This document shows, one piece after another, positions 36,130 through 44,493 of a DNA stretch of 64,000 nucleotides. A program made the position numbers and the translations under genes. Each line of letters begins with the position of its first letter. Positions within the stretch are counted from its first letter, which is position 1. Origin of the DNA: Dyadobacter psychrotolerans (GTDB lineage Bacteria > Bacteroidota > Bacteroidia > Cytophagales > Spirosomataceae); the NCBI RefSeq assembly GCF_004349265.1, contig NZ_SMFL01000001.1:372001-436000 (forward strand). Direction: 5' to 3'. The notes under the pieces were generated by a model that saw only the letters and a program-made list of their open reading frames with translations, was not told the DNA's origin and made no database searches.

Positions 36130-36981
36130 ATGAAGAGGAACAGACTGATTTATCTTTTTCTGGGAATTCTGTTAACCACAAGCGGTTTTGCACAAAAGAC
36201 TTTATATACCAAGCCAATTGGCTTACAGGCATATACTTTCCGGGGAAGCTGGCCAAACGGAATTGAGGCGACTTTGGATACCATTAAATCCCTGGGTGTC
36301 ACCGAAATGGAAGGAGGGCCGATTAAAGGAATATCTACCGAAGAACTGCGCAAGCAGCTGGATAAAAGAGGTATAAAAATGGTAAGTATCGGAGCGGACT
36401 ACAATCAGCTGGCCCAAAGCGCCGACGAGACAATTAAAAACGCTAAGATTCTGGGTGCCAGGTATGTAATGGTTGCGTGGATACCACATGATTCAAAAAG
36501 TTTTACTTTGGAAAATGCAAAAAAGGCAGTCGCGGATTTTAACAAAGCCGGCAAAACTTTAAAAGAAAACGGCATTACTTTAACATACCACAATCATGGC
36601 TATGAATTTGTGCCTTACGAAGACGGAACGCTCTTTGATTACATTGTAAAAAATACAAATCCTGAATACGTTTCATTTGAAATGGACATTCTCTGGACCG
36701 CATTCCCAGGCCAGGATCCGGCTGCTTTACTTACGAAATATGGCAGCAGATGGAAACTTATGCATTTGAAGGATCTGAGGAAAGGTGTTAAGGGAAATCT
36801 TTCAGGCGGCACTCCTACCACCAATGATGTGGCCCTGGGAACCGGCTCCATCAACATTCCTGCCGTACTGAAAGCAGCAAAAAAAGCGGGTATCGTTCAC
36901 TATTTTATCGAAGACGAAAGTCCGTCTTACTTAAAACAAATCCCACAGACGATTGCTTATATCAAGAGTTTAAAGGAATAA
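36130..36981 (+). CDS. Secreted sugar phosphate isomerase/epimerase-like TIM barrel protein
   Basis: The 283-residue protein has a Sec signal (about 1-21, cleavage after GFA) and the AP_endonuc_2 (xylose-isomerase-like TIM barrel) pattern: GLQAYTFRG, TYHNHGYEF, SFEMDILWTAF and KLMHLKDLRKG, with the metal ligands expected at E60 (TEMEGG), H (YHNHG), D (EMDIL) and H/D (MHLKD). The family isomerises or epimerises sugars or inositols, or rearranges keto sugars. Being exported is common for Bacteroidota members. It converges with the SusC/D locus of the minus strand, so a link with that locus is possible but on the opposite strand. Confidence 0.9.
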   Translation: MKRNRLIYLFLGILLTTSGFAQKTLYTKPIGLQAYTFRGSWPNGIEATLDTIKSLGVTEMEGGPIKGISTEELRKQLDKRGIKMVSIGADYNQLAQSADETIKNAKILGARYVMVAWIPHDSKSFTLENAKKAVADFNKAGKTLKENGITLTYHNHGYEFVPYEDGTLFDYIVKNTNPEYVSFEMDILWTAFPGQDPAALLTKYGSRWKLMHLKDLRKGVKGNLSGGTPTTNDVALGTGSINIPAVLKAAKKAGIVHYFIEDESPSYLKQIPQTIAYIKSLKE

Positions 36982-37024
36982 AAAAATCAGGGCTGGTTAT
37001 TAGGTAGACCAGCCCTGATTTTTT
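36981..37024. terminator. Strong bidirectional terminator
   Basis: AAAAAATCAGGGCTGGT pairs perfectly with ACCAGCCCTGATTTTTT around a ten-base loop. It overlaps the stop codon of the plus-strand gene and ends the minus-strand SusC/D operon. Confidence 0.93.
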
Positions 37025-37033
37025 ATTTAAACT

Positions 37034-38824
37034 TTACCATCCTGGATTTTGAACAAGGTTTTTGTTCCGGTCCATTTCTGATTGTGGTAAAGGAAAAAAG
37101 TAATAAGATTTCTTAAAAACCCGGTTTTCAAATACTTTACGTTTATAAAACTCAGGATCATTTACGCTTTTGCCTCCGTCCACATTCATGCCATAAAACG
37201 GACCCGCATCGGTTTGTTCAGCGATTTTCCAACGACGGGTATCGAAATAACGAATATATTCAAACGCCAGCTCTACCTGTCTTTCATTCCTGATCTCCTC
37301 CCGCATCTGAGCCTGTGTCAAACCTGCTGCAAGGCCTGGGATACCTGCTCGCTCCCGAATGAGGTTGACGTATTTAAGTATATCGGGATTTGCCGGTTCA
37401 ACTTCATTGAGCGCTTCTGCATAATTAAGGTAAGTTTCACCCAAACGAAAAAACACCAACGGCCTTCTCGAATAACGGCTGATTCTTGGATTTGAATTTG
37501 GATCCACATTTTTTCTTACCAGATACCCCGTTGCAGAATGATCATAGGATCCCGCCTTTCCGGTATTACCTGTGTTAAATAGTTCGACCGTTTTCACACC
37601 ATCGGATGTATTCATCCATTGACTTCCATTATAAACGACTGAAACATAAAACCTTGGTTCGCGTTTCGTCCACATATTGTAAGTTCCGGCTTTTGTATAT
37701 TTATCGGCAGAAGCAGAAAATCCTTCTTCAACATAACCCGAACCTGCTTCACTGATGTTTTTGCCATTGGCCATGTGAAATGCATCCACCAGATTCTGCG
37801 TAACACCTATGCCGCTCCAACCGCCGCCAAAGCGAGGGGCAGCATGTCGTTCCCAATCCTGCAAGCCATTATCTACACGGGCGAAAATCACTTCGCTGTT
37901 CCAGGGCGTTAGCAGCACATTCTGGCATGACAGGTACGGATCAAAAACGCCGGCAGCATCATTTTGTTTGAAGAGCGAAAAGCGGTTGAGATCAATAATT
38001 GCTTTCGAAGCATCTGCTGCCTTTTTCCATTTTGTAGCATCATACTGCTGGCTTATCAGCTGTTTTCCATCCGCATTTTTCATGCCGGCCTGATCTGTAT
38101 TTCCATTATACAACGGACTTGCTGCATATAAAAGCAAACGTGCCTTAACTGCCTTAGTGAAAATTTTTGTCATCCGGCCGTACTCCCGGTCCCCGCTATA
38201 CCACTCGGGCAGATCAGCCGCGGCTTTGTCAAGTTCTTCAATAATGTAGCTGACACATTCATCATAAGAATTTCTTGGCAACTGAACATCGGTTAATGCC
38301 TGATCGGGAGGTATTACTTCATCTCCCTTTAATATGATTACCGGACCATACTGTTTCAGCAAACAAAAGTAAAAATAAGCGCGCAGCGCCCTGGCCTCAG
38401 CAGTATATGTTGTGATCAGCTGCTTTCCTTCCGGCAGTCTGAGAATTTCCGCATTCTCTCCTACCCGCTGCATGAAATAGGTCGATGTTCTGATTCCCTG
38501 GTAATAATGATTCCAGAAATTAAAGAAATTCGACGTTGGATCCCAACTGCCAATGTTGGCAAAATAGCTGTTGTAACCGCTCCTCGCCCAGGTCATGTCT
38601 GCCTCATCGGACATTCCTGCCCAGGGATTTTCGGTCCACTGGTTGGACTCGTCCCTGATGTAGGAATAAGCTCCATATAAATAACGTTCGGTTTCCGTTC
38701 TTCTTTGAAAAACCTGATCTATTGTAAGCCTGTCATTCGGAACCTGATTAAGGAAATCTTCACTGCATGATGAAATTCCAAGAATGCCGGCGAGCAGAAA
38801 ACTAAATATTATTATCTTTCTCAT
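37034..38824 (-). CDS. SusD/RagB-family lipoprotein of the ECF-controlled locus
   Basis: 596 residues with a lipoprotein signal ending in SSC (cysteine at residue 20). The SusD pattern is clear: YLYGAYSYIRDE-type first helix, LRAYFYFCLLKQYG, LGETYLNYAEALNE and NERQVELAFEYIRYFDTRRW near the C-terminus, closing in NPGW. It begins 21 bases after the SusC stop and is the last gene of the sigma-FecR-SusC-SusD unit. It binds the ligand at the surface together with its SusC; what the ligand is cannot be told, since no hydrolase gene adjoins. Confidence 0.95.
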   Translation of the reverse strand: MRKIIIFSFLLAGILGISSCSEDFLNQVPNDRLTIDQVFQRRTETERYLYGAYSYIRDESNQWTENPWAGMSDEADMTWARSGYNSYFANIGSWDPTSNFFNFWNHYYQGIRTSTYFMQRVGENAEILRLPEGKQLITTYTAEARALRAYFYFCLLKQYGPVIILKGDEVIPPDQALTDVQLPRNSYDECVSYIIEELDKAAADLPEWYSGDREYGRMTKIFTKAVKARLLLYAASPLYNGNTDQAGMKNADGKQLISQQYDATKWKKAADASKAIIDLNRFSLFKQNDAAGVFDPYLSCQNVLLTPWNSEVIFARVDNGLQDWERHAAPRFGGGWSGIGVTQNLVDAFHMANGKNISEAGSGYVEEGFSASADKYTKAGTYNMWTKREPRFYVSVVYNGSQWMNTSDGVKTVELFNTGNTGKAGSYDHSATGYLVRKNVDPNSNPRISRYSRRPLVFFRLGETYLNYAEALNEVEPANPDILKYVNLIRERAGIPGLAAGLTQAQMREEIRNERQVELAFEYIRYFDTRRWKIAEQTDAGPFYGMNVDGGKSVNDPEFYKRKVFENRVFKKSYYFFPLPQSEMDRNKNLVQNPGW

Positions 38825-38845
38825 TTTCGTTCGTTGTTTCGGATG

Positions 38846-41800
38846 TCAGAAATTAAAGTCAATACCTGCATTAAAACTTGTCAGGTTCGGATAAGCAGCT
38901 CCGCGACCGTCACCCAGTTCAACATCCCACATTTTAAATTTACTGAATGTCAACACGTTGTAACCCAAAAGATAGATGCGTGAATTTTTAACACCGATAG
39001 CCTTAAACCAGTGCTGAGGAAACTTGTAAGCCAGTTCCAGACTTTTAAGCCGCAGGTAACGGCCATTCTGCACCCATCTGGTACTGGTCCGGTAGTTCAT
39101 GTTTTCATCACCAAAAGTAAGTCGGGGATAAAACGCATCCTGATTGGGATTTTCGGGGGTCCAGCGGTCTGTAATTTCTGATAACAAATTACCACGGTTT
39201 CCTCCCTGCTGGAATGGAACAAAGCCCTCTCCGCCCAGCAGGATATCCACATTACCGATTCCCTGGAAGAAACCAGCCAGCGAGAAGTTTTTGTAGCCAA
39301 GTGTTAAACCAAAACCATAAACAATCTCCGGAATCGCGCCGAAACCGATCGGCATCTCATCAAACGCGTCGATTTTACCGTCTCCGTTGATATCTTTATA
39401 TTTAACATCACCCGGCAATACGCTTCCCACCTGGGTCGCATGTGATTTGATTTCTTCTTCGGTTTCGAATAAACCCTCGGCTACCAGGCCAAAGCGCTGA
39501 CCGATCTTTTTACCTTTTCTTTCCAGCCATGGATATTTCCATGGTGGCAAATCATCTTCGATCACTTTGTTTTTTGCATAGGTAAATGTTCCTCTGATAC
39601 CAAAATCCAGTTTGCCGATTCTTTTGTTGTATTCCAGTGTTCCGTCAATACCGTGATTTTCAGTAATCCCCAAATTGCCGTATGGATTATTTCTCAGACC
39701 AAAAATTGCAGGAAGGGAAGATCGTCTAAGGAAAATTCCGTCGCGCTTTTCTTTAAAGTAATCAAGCTGTAAATAAAGGGCATTGTCAAGCGCTCTGATA
39801 TCCAGACCCAAGTTGGTCTTCGTAGAAACTTCCCAGCTCACACTCGCCGCATATTCGGCAATATCCAGACCATCTCTTTTATCGTCATATGCCTTACCAA
39901 AAGTGTAGGAACTGTTGTTGTTGACGGTTGATATAAATCCAAAACGACGGGAATTATTGGGATCGATGTTGCTGTTCCCCGACTGTCCGTGTGAAAATCT
40001 GAACTTAAGAAGCTGAAAAGCATTTGTTAGAGGCTTGAAGAATTTTTCTTCCGACGCTACCCACCCTAAACCGATTGAAGGAAAGAACCCATATCTTCTG
40101 GAAGGTTCGAAGTTCTCAGAACCATTGTAACCAAAGTTGAATTCCATTAAATATTTGTCGGCATACGAATACGTCCCGCGTCCGGCTAATCCACGGTTTC
40201 TAAAAGGAAGAGATAAGATAAAATCATCGGCAAAACCAGGTATTTTATCTGTTTGGTTGTACAGAACCATTAGTCCGAGTCCATGTTTTTCCCAATTACG
40301 GTTGTAATTGATTGAAGTTTCAGTGTAAAACTGCCTGTCTCCTGTGTTCACGCGTGAATAGTTCAAATACTCACTTCCTATTCTTGTCTGGTTATAAATT
40401 AAATCTCCCGCGGAGTTACGACCTGTCGCAAGCCAGTTGTCTGATGTTTTCGTACGACTGATATTATGTTGATTAAAAGCATCAAACGAAAATAAGGAAG
40501 TGAAGGTCAAACCCTTTGCCCAAAAACCCAGATCCTGAGTTACCCGGATATTTGAAAACAGCTGATTTCTCCATTCCGTCACATAACCGGATTGTGTGAG
40601 CTGATCATAAGGATTCTGAACGGAGGAGCCCGCCTGCAAACCTGATATCTTGCCATCCGGATATTTCACAGGATAAATAACCGGCGGAGCCTGCATAGCC
40701 GAGCCAAAAATCGTATTGGTTCCTGTTCCCGGAAAATTTCCGTTCATGATGTACCCCTGAATCCCAAGACTCAATTTCGTGGTTTTCGTTACATTCAGAT
40801 TTACGTTAGAGGTAAAGTTGTAACGATCGGTTTTAATGGCAGAATTGTAATTGGCCAGGCCATCTGTTTTAAAAAGCCCCGTTTCACTAAAATAAGAAGT
40901 AGAAATGTAATAGTCCGCATTTTCAGATCCGCCGGTAATGTTAAAATTAACCCGCGTATTTTTTCCCGTTTTGTTAAATATCTCATCCATCCAGTTCACA
41001 TCCGGATAAAGATAAGGATCCTCTCCGCTTCGTGTTTTATTGATCGCATCCTGAGAGTAAGAAGCCGGATTTCCACGGGTCGTTTTGGCTTCATTTACCA
41101 TTTCCATGTAAGTACCGCCATCAACAAATTTGGGCAATTTGGTAAATGAGGTTATCCCCTGACTTAAACCAACGTTGATCTGCGGAGTACCTGGTTTACC
41201 CTTTTTTGTATTAATCAATATTACGCCGTTTGCTCCTCTCACCCCGTAAACCGCCGTTGCCGATGCGTCTTTCAGGATAGAGAAACTTTCAATATCTTCA
41301 GGGTTTATATTGGCAAAATCACGTTGTATACCATCTACCAAAACCAGAGGACTCGTACCGGTAAAAGTCGAAACGCCCCGAACCCATAAGGATGCATTGT
41401 CATAACCAGGTTCTCCGCTTCTCTGGACTGAAATAACGCCGGAGATTCTTCCTGCCAAAACTGTGGTAAGGTTTCTCACCGGCTGTTTAAGATCTGCTAC
41501 CGACACGGTAGACTGTGCGCCAATCGTCGTGATTTTTCTTTGTGTACCAAATCCAACAACCACAACCTCTTCCAGGCCTGCCGCATCTTCTTTCAGCTCG
41601 ATGTTAAAAGTGGTTTTGTCTCCCACAATTTCTTCTTTTCCCAAATAACCAATAAATGAAAAAACAAGAATATCGCTTTTCTCCACACTGAGTTTAAAAG
41701 CGCCGTTTACATCCGTGGTTGCCCCTTTGGTCGTACCTTTTACCGTAACTGCCGCACCCGGTAGTCCTGCACCTTTGCTGTCGCGGACAACGCCTGTCAC

Positions 41801-42253
41801 TTCCTGCAATAAGATCTGTGAGATTTCCGGTTCTAAAAGTTTAACAGCGGAAAGCTGATCATGTAAGGGGCGTCTGGCCTCTCTTTCAATGATAGCGATT
41901 TGTCTGCCGTTTATCTTATAGTCCAGATCCGTACTTTGTAGAGCCTGATCCAGAGCAGTCGACACCTTCACGTTGTGCAGATCCAGGTTAATCGGGCGGT
42001 TAGACGCCTTTTTTATTAAATCATCTTTATAGAAAATCAGATAGTCTGTTTTCTGCTGGATCTGGTTGAATAAAGCGGACAAATTACCATTCCTGATTTT
42101 GACGTCCATGCGGTTTTTTTGAGAATATCCCGTAGCGTGGACACCCATCATTGCGACCCATAACAGTAAAACCGTAAGCTTCATAATTCTGAATAATTTT
42201 TGTGGGTTGAATTCTCCCAAAGGGCAATACCCTGAATGGACAAATTTTTTCAT
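38846..42253 (-). CDS. SusC/RagA-family TonB-linked transporter with STN signalling domain
   Basis: The open frame runs to 42280, but that start would be GTG; ATG at 42253 gives MKKFVHSG..., the usual start of such proteins, so 1135 residues are preferred. After a signal segment (hydrophobic run MKLTVLLLWVAMMG, cleavage after GYS) comes an STN domain (about residues 50-125 with QIQQKTDYLIFY and VSTALDQAL), then the carboxypeptidase-like domain (EVTGVVRDSKG...), TonB box VVVVGFG, plug (DASATAVYG, ANGVILINT) and barrel. The STN domain contacts FecR, so ligand binding is relayed to the sigma factor encoded upstream. A hairpin pair lies in the gap to fecR. Confidence 0.95.
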   Translation of the reverse strand: MKKFVHSGYCPLGEFNPQKLFRIMKLTVLLLWVAMMGVHATGYSQKNRMDVKIRNGNLSALFNQIQQKTDYLIFYKDDLIKKASNRPINLDLHNVKVSTALDQALQSTDLDYKINGRQIAIIEREARRPLHDQLSAVKLLEPEISQILLQEVTGVVRDSKGAGLPGAAVTVKGTTKGATTDVNGAFKLSVEKSDILVFSFIGYLGKEEIVGDKTTFNIELKEDAAGLEEVVVVGFGTQRKITTIGAQSTVSVADLKQPVRNLTTVLAGRISGVISVQRSGEPGYDNASLWVRGVSTFTGTSPLVLVDGIQRDFANINPEDIESFSILKDASATAVYGVRGANGVILINTKKGKPGTPQINVGLSQGITSFTKLPKFVDGGTYMEMVNEAKTTRGNPASYSQDAINKTRSGEDPYLYPDVNWMDEIFNKTGKNTRVNFNITGGSENADYYISTSYFSETGLFKTDGLANYNSAIKTDRYNFTSNVNLNVTKTTKLSLGIQGYIMNGNFPGTGTNTIFGSAMQAPPVIYPVKYPDGKISGLQAGSSVQNPYDQLTQSGYVTEWRNQLFSNIRVTQDLGFWAKGLTFTSLFSFDAFNQHNISRTKTSDNWLATGRNSAGDLIYNQTRIGSEYLNYSRVNTGDRQFYTETSINYNRNWEKHGLGLMVLYNQTDKIPGFADDFILSLPFRNRGLAGRGTYSYADKYLMEFNFGYNGSENFEPSRRYGFFPSIGLGWVASEEKFFKPLTNAFQLLKFRFSHGQSGNSNIDPNNSRRFGFISTVNNNSSYTFGKAYDDKRDGLDIAEYAASVSWEVSTKTNLGLDIRALDNALYLQLDYFKEKRDGIFLRRSSLPAIFGLRNNPYGNLGITENHGIDGTLEYNKRIGKLDFGIRGTFTYAKNKVIEDDLPPWKYPWLERKGKKIGQRFGLVAEGLFETEEEIKSHATQVGSVLPGDVKYKDINGDGKIDAFDEMPIGFGAIPEIVYGFGLTLGYKNFSLAGFFQGIGNVDILLGGEGFVPFQQGGNRGNLLSEITDRWTPENPNQDAFYPRLTFGDENMNYRTSTRWVQNGRYLRLKSLELAYKFPQHWFKAIGVKNSRIYLLGYNVLTFSKFKMWDVELGDGRGAAYPNLTSFNAGIDFNF

Positions 42254-42294
42254 AAATTTGAATCGACTTTTGTTGAACACAATTGTTTAAAAAT

Positions 42295-42346
42295 CACTTG
42301 CTTGCCGGCAAGTGTGACTTAGCGGAAGACGTTGCCGCGTCTTCCG
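42295..42346 (-). promoter_or_regulatory. Intercistronic hairpins between fecR-like and susC genes
   Basis: Two stems: CACTTGC (42295-42301) with GCAAGTG (42308-42314), and CGGAAGACG (42323-42331) with CGTCTTCCG (42338-42346). On the transcribed (minus) strand no T-tract follows, so they may stabilise or modulate the downstream susC mRNA rather than end transcription. Confidence 0.5.
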
Positions 42347-42350
42347 TTTT

Positions 42351-43484
42351 CTATTCTTTGGTAGCGCCTTTTTCTAAAATAAACCTCCTTTCCGTTTTGT
42401 GATAGCTCAATGAAGTTGTCGTAGAAATTACGTCTAATACATGTTCTATGTTCTCCTGTAAATCAAGCGTTCCCGAAAATGTCTCCTCGCCGACCTCCGC
42501 ATTCTGCACACTTAGATCGTATTTATAGTATCTCGAAAGCTTCTTAAGAATTTCGTTAAGCGGAGTATTGGTAAATTTGAGGTAACCTTCCTTCCAGGAA
42601 ATATAATCTTCTACATTCACTCTGGCTATCCGAACACCTTTTGACAATTCGCCATATTCTGCTCTTGTTCCCGGAATCAGAGTGGTCTTTTTTGGACCAA
42701 ACAATGCATCCTTTTCCGTAGCCAGCTCGATACTTCCCTGGGCCAGTACAGCATAGGACCGGCTATCGTCATCATAAGAACTCACATCAAATTCAGTCCC
42801 CAACACCTTTACATTCATATTTTTAGTCTGAACATAAAAGGGATTTTCGGTATCATGAGTGACTGAAAAGTAAGCCTGCCCTTCCAAAAAGACTTGTCTT
42901 TTACCATTTTGAAAATCAGAAGAATAAACTAGCTTGGAGCCTGAATTCAGCCATATTTTGGTTCCGTCAGGCAACGTAATTGTAGATCTTTTACCAAAAG
43001 GAACAACAAGTGTATTCAGCCCCGGCTTTTGAGCAACAGTAATTTGCCTGGCAATCGTCTGGGAATCCAGGCGGATTACTTCATTTTGATATACAACATC
43101 GGAGTTCTCACCTTTCAGATCAATTGTTCGTTTATCATCAAGCAAAAGCTGCGTATCAGCCGAATTAAAAGATACCTGTTTAGCAGCAGCTAGCATTTCC
43201 TCTTCCCTATTTGGTTTCAGTTTGCTGTATCCCAAACCAACCAGTACCAAAAGAGCAATTGCAGCAGCTGCCTGATACCAGATTACCCGCCCAAACGGTT
43301 TATCCTGTACTGTGTTATCATTTACATGGACGTATTCCAGAATGCGGTTCCAAATCAGCTCTTTTTCCGCGGCCGGCAGGATGTCCTCCTTTAATGTACC
43401 AAACAAAAGTCTGGTATTTTCACTCACCTTTTTTTCATCCTCCGGATCATCTGCATGATCATGGTTGCTATCTTTCTGAGCCAT
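42351..43484 (-). CDS. FecR-family anti-sigma factor
   Basis: The 377-residue protein has a cytoplasmic N-terminus (about 1-65, acidic, with the sigma-binding part), one membrane helix (about 67-86: VIWYQAAAAIALLVLVGLG) and a periplasmic FecR domain with the motifs GKRSTITLPDGTKIWLNSGS and GQAYFSV, followed by a DUF4974 domain (FTNTPLNEILKKLSRYY near 300-370). It holds the ECF sigma factor inactive and passes the signal from the STN domain of the SusC. It lies 89 bases after the sigma gene, and 97 bases before the SusC gene. Confidence 0.95.
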   Translation of the reverse strand: MAQKDSNHDHADDPEDEKKVSENTRLLFGTLKEDILPAAEKELIWNRILEYVHVNDNTVQDKPFGRVIWYQAAAAIALLVLVGLGYSKLKPNREEEMLAAAKQVSFNSADTQLLLDDKRTIDLKGENSDVVYQNEVIRLDSQTIARQITVAQKPGLNTLVVPFGKRSTITLPDGTKIWLNSGSKLVYSSDFQNGKRQVFLEGQAYFSVTHDTENPFYVQTKNMNVKVLGTEFDVSSYDDDSRSYAVLAQGSIELATEKDALFGPKKTTLIPGTRAEYGELSKGVRIARVNVEDYISWKEGYLKFTNTPLNEILKKLSRYYKYDLSVQNAEVGEETFSGTLDLQENIEHVLDVISTTTSLSYHKTERRFILEKGATKE

Positions 43485-43573
43485 TTCTTATCGTGTTTCA
43501 TACACAAGAGAAGAAAACTCAAATGATATAGACTTCAAAAAAGATTTTTTTTAATAAAAAGAAGAAAATTTAT

Positions 43574-44161
43574 TTAAAACCATAAAAGAAGCAAGACAGT
43601 AGTCAGTTCCAGCTTACCGCGAAGTTCTTTCAAAGCACGATAAACAAAGGTTCGGCAGGTGGGGACGGAGATTTGCATAAGGGATGCAATTTCTTCATAT
43701 TCAAGATTATGGGTAAATTTTAGGTACAGAATTTCACGCTGTCTTTCGGGAAGCTGATTAATTTGGGTAGCCAGCATGTGCAGCATTTCTTTTTGTCTTT
43801 CGTCCAGAATAATTTCCTGCTCAATATTGAAAGAAAAGTTGCTGATCGGCAGTGTTTCTTCGGTATTCCAGCCATTCAAGCTCAGCATTGAAGATTTTCT
43901 GCTGGCTGCATTCAGTTTTCGTTTATACGATTTGAGAAGATAAAACTTTACATTCACCTCTTTTGCCAATCCGTGCCGGTAATGATGAAGATCTATGAAC
44001 AGATCATGAATGCAATCTTTCACCTGATCGGTATCACTTGTATAGCGTAATCCAAACGCATACAAAACATCTGCATAGCGGGCGTACAATTTGCTAAACG
44101 CAGATTGATTTCCGGAGATAAATTGTTCCCACAAGTCATTATCAGGTTCTTCTAACATCAT
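43574..44161 (-). CDS. ECF RNA polymerase sigma factor
   Basis: A 195-residue sigma-70 family protein with region 2 (about residues 20-90, including the ALYARYADVLYAFGLRY-like segment and the DLFIDLHHY motif) and region 4 (about 130-182: PERQREILYLKFTHNLEYEE and the helix-turn-helix SVPTCRTFVYRALKELR). It heads the operon that continues with fecR, susC and susD, so it most likely activates its own operon when the SusC binds ligand. This is the standard Bacteroidota surface-signalling arrangement. The start has two adjacent ATG codons. Confidence 0.95.
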   Translation of the reverse strand: MMLEEPDNDLWEQFISGNQSAFSKLYARYADVLYAFGLRYTSDTDQVKDCIHDLFIDLHHYRHGLAKEVNVKFYLLKSYKRKLNAASRKSSMLSLNGWNTEETLPISNFSFNIEQEIILDERQKEMLHMLATQINQLPERQREILYLKFTHNLEYEEIASLMQISVPTCRTFVYRALKELRGKLELTTVLLLLWF

Positions 44162-44493
44162 ACAAGCTGACGAGTGTACATCAAAATGGAATTAGTTCGC
44201 AGCAATATCAAGGCGCAATGTGAAATATTTGTGCTAATCTATAACAATTAGCATTTAAGTTTTCTGTTTTTGACAAAAAAACTTATTGCTTCGGCCAAAA
44301 CAACATATGTGCCTCCTCAGTTACCTGATGTGCTATAAAGTACTGAAAGTGAAGAAACAAGAAAGGTAATTCATCCGGCATTGAAGAAATAATATGAATT
44401 GTAGGATTATCCCGCGGCAGGTGTGCATCGCTTTATAATATCATTTATATTAGAGCTAACCTTTACATTTTCTATCAAATTTCACTCCCGTCT
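44162..44493. other. 332-base divergent gap between sigma factor and M28 peptidase genes
   Basis: No gene found. It holds an inverted repeat TGCTAAT (44232-44238) / ATTAGCA (44247-44253) with an 8-base loop, 71 bases upstream of the sigma factor start, which could be an operator or part of a promoter. No exact TAnnTTTG was found; TACATTTT (one mismatch) occurs just before the M28 gene. Confidence 0.5.
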
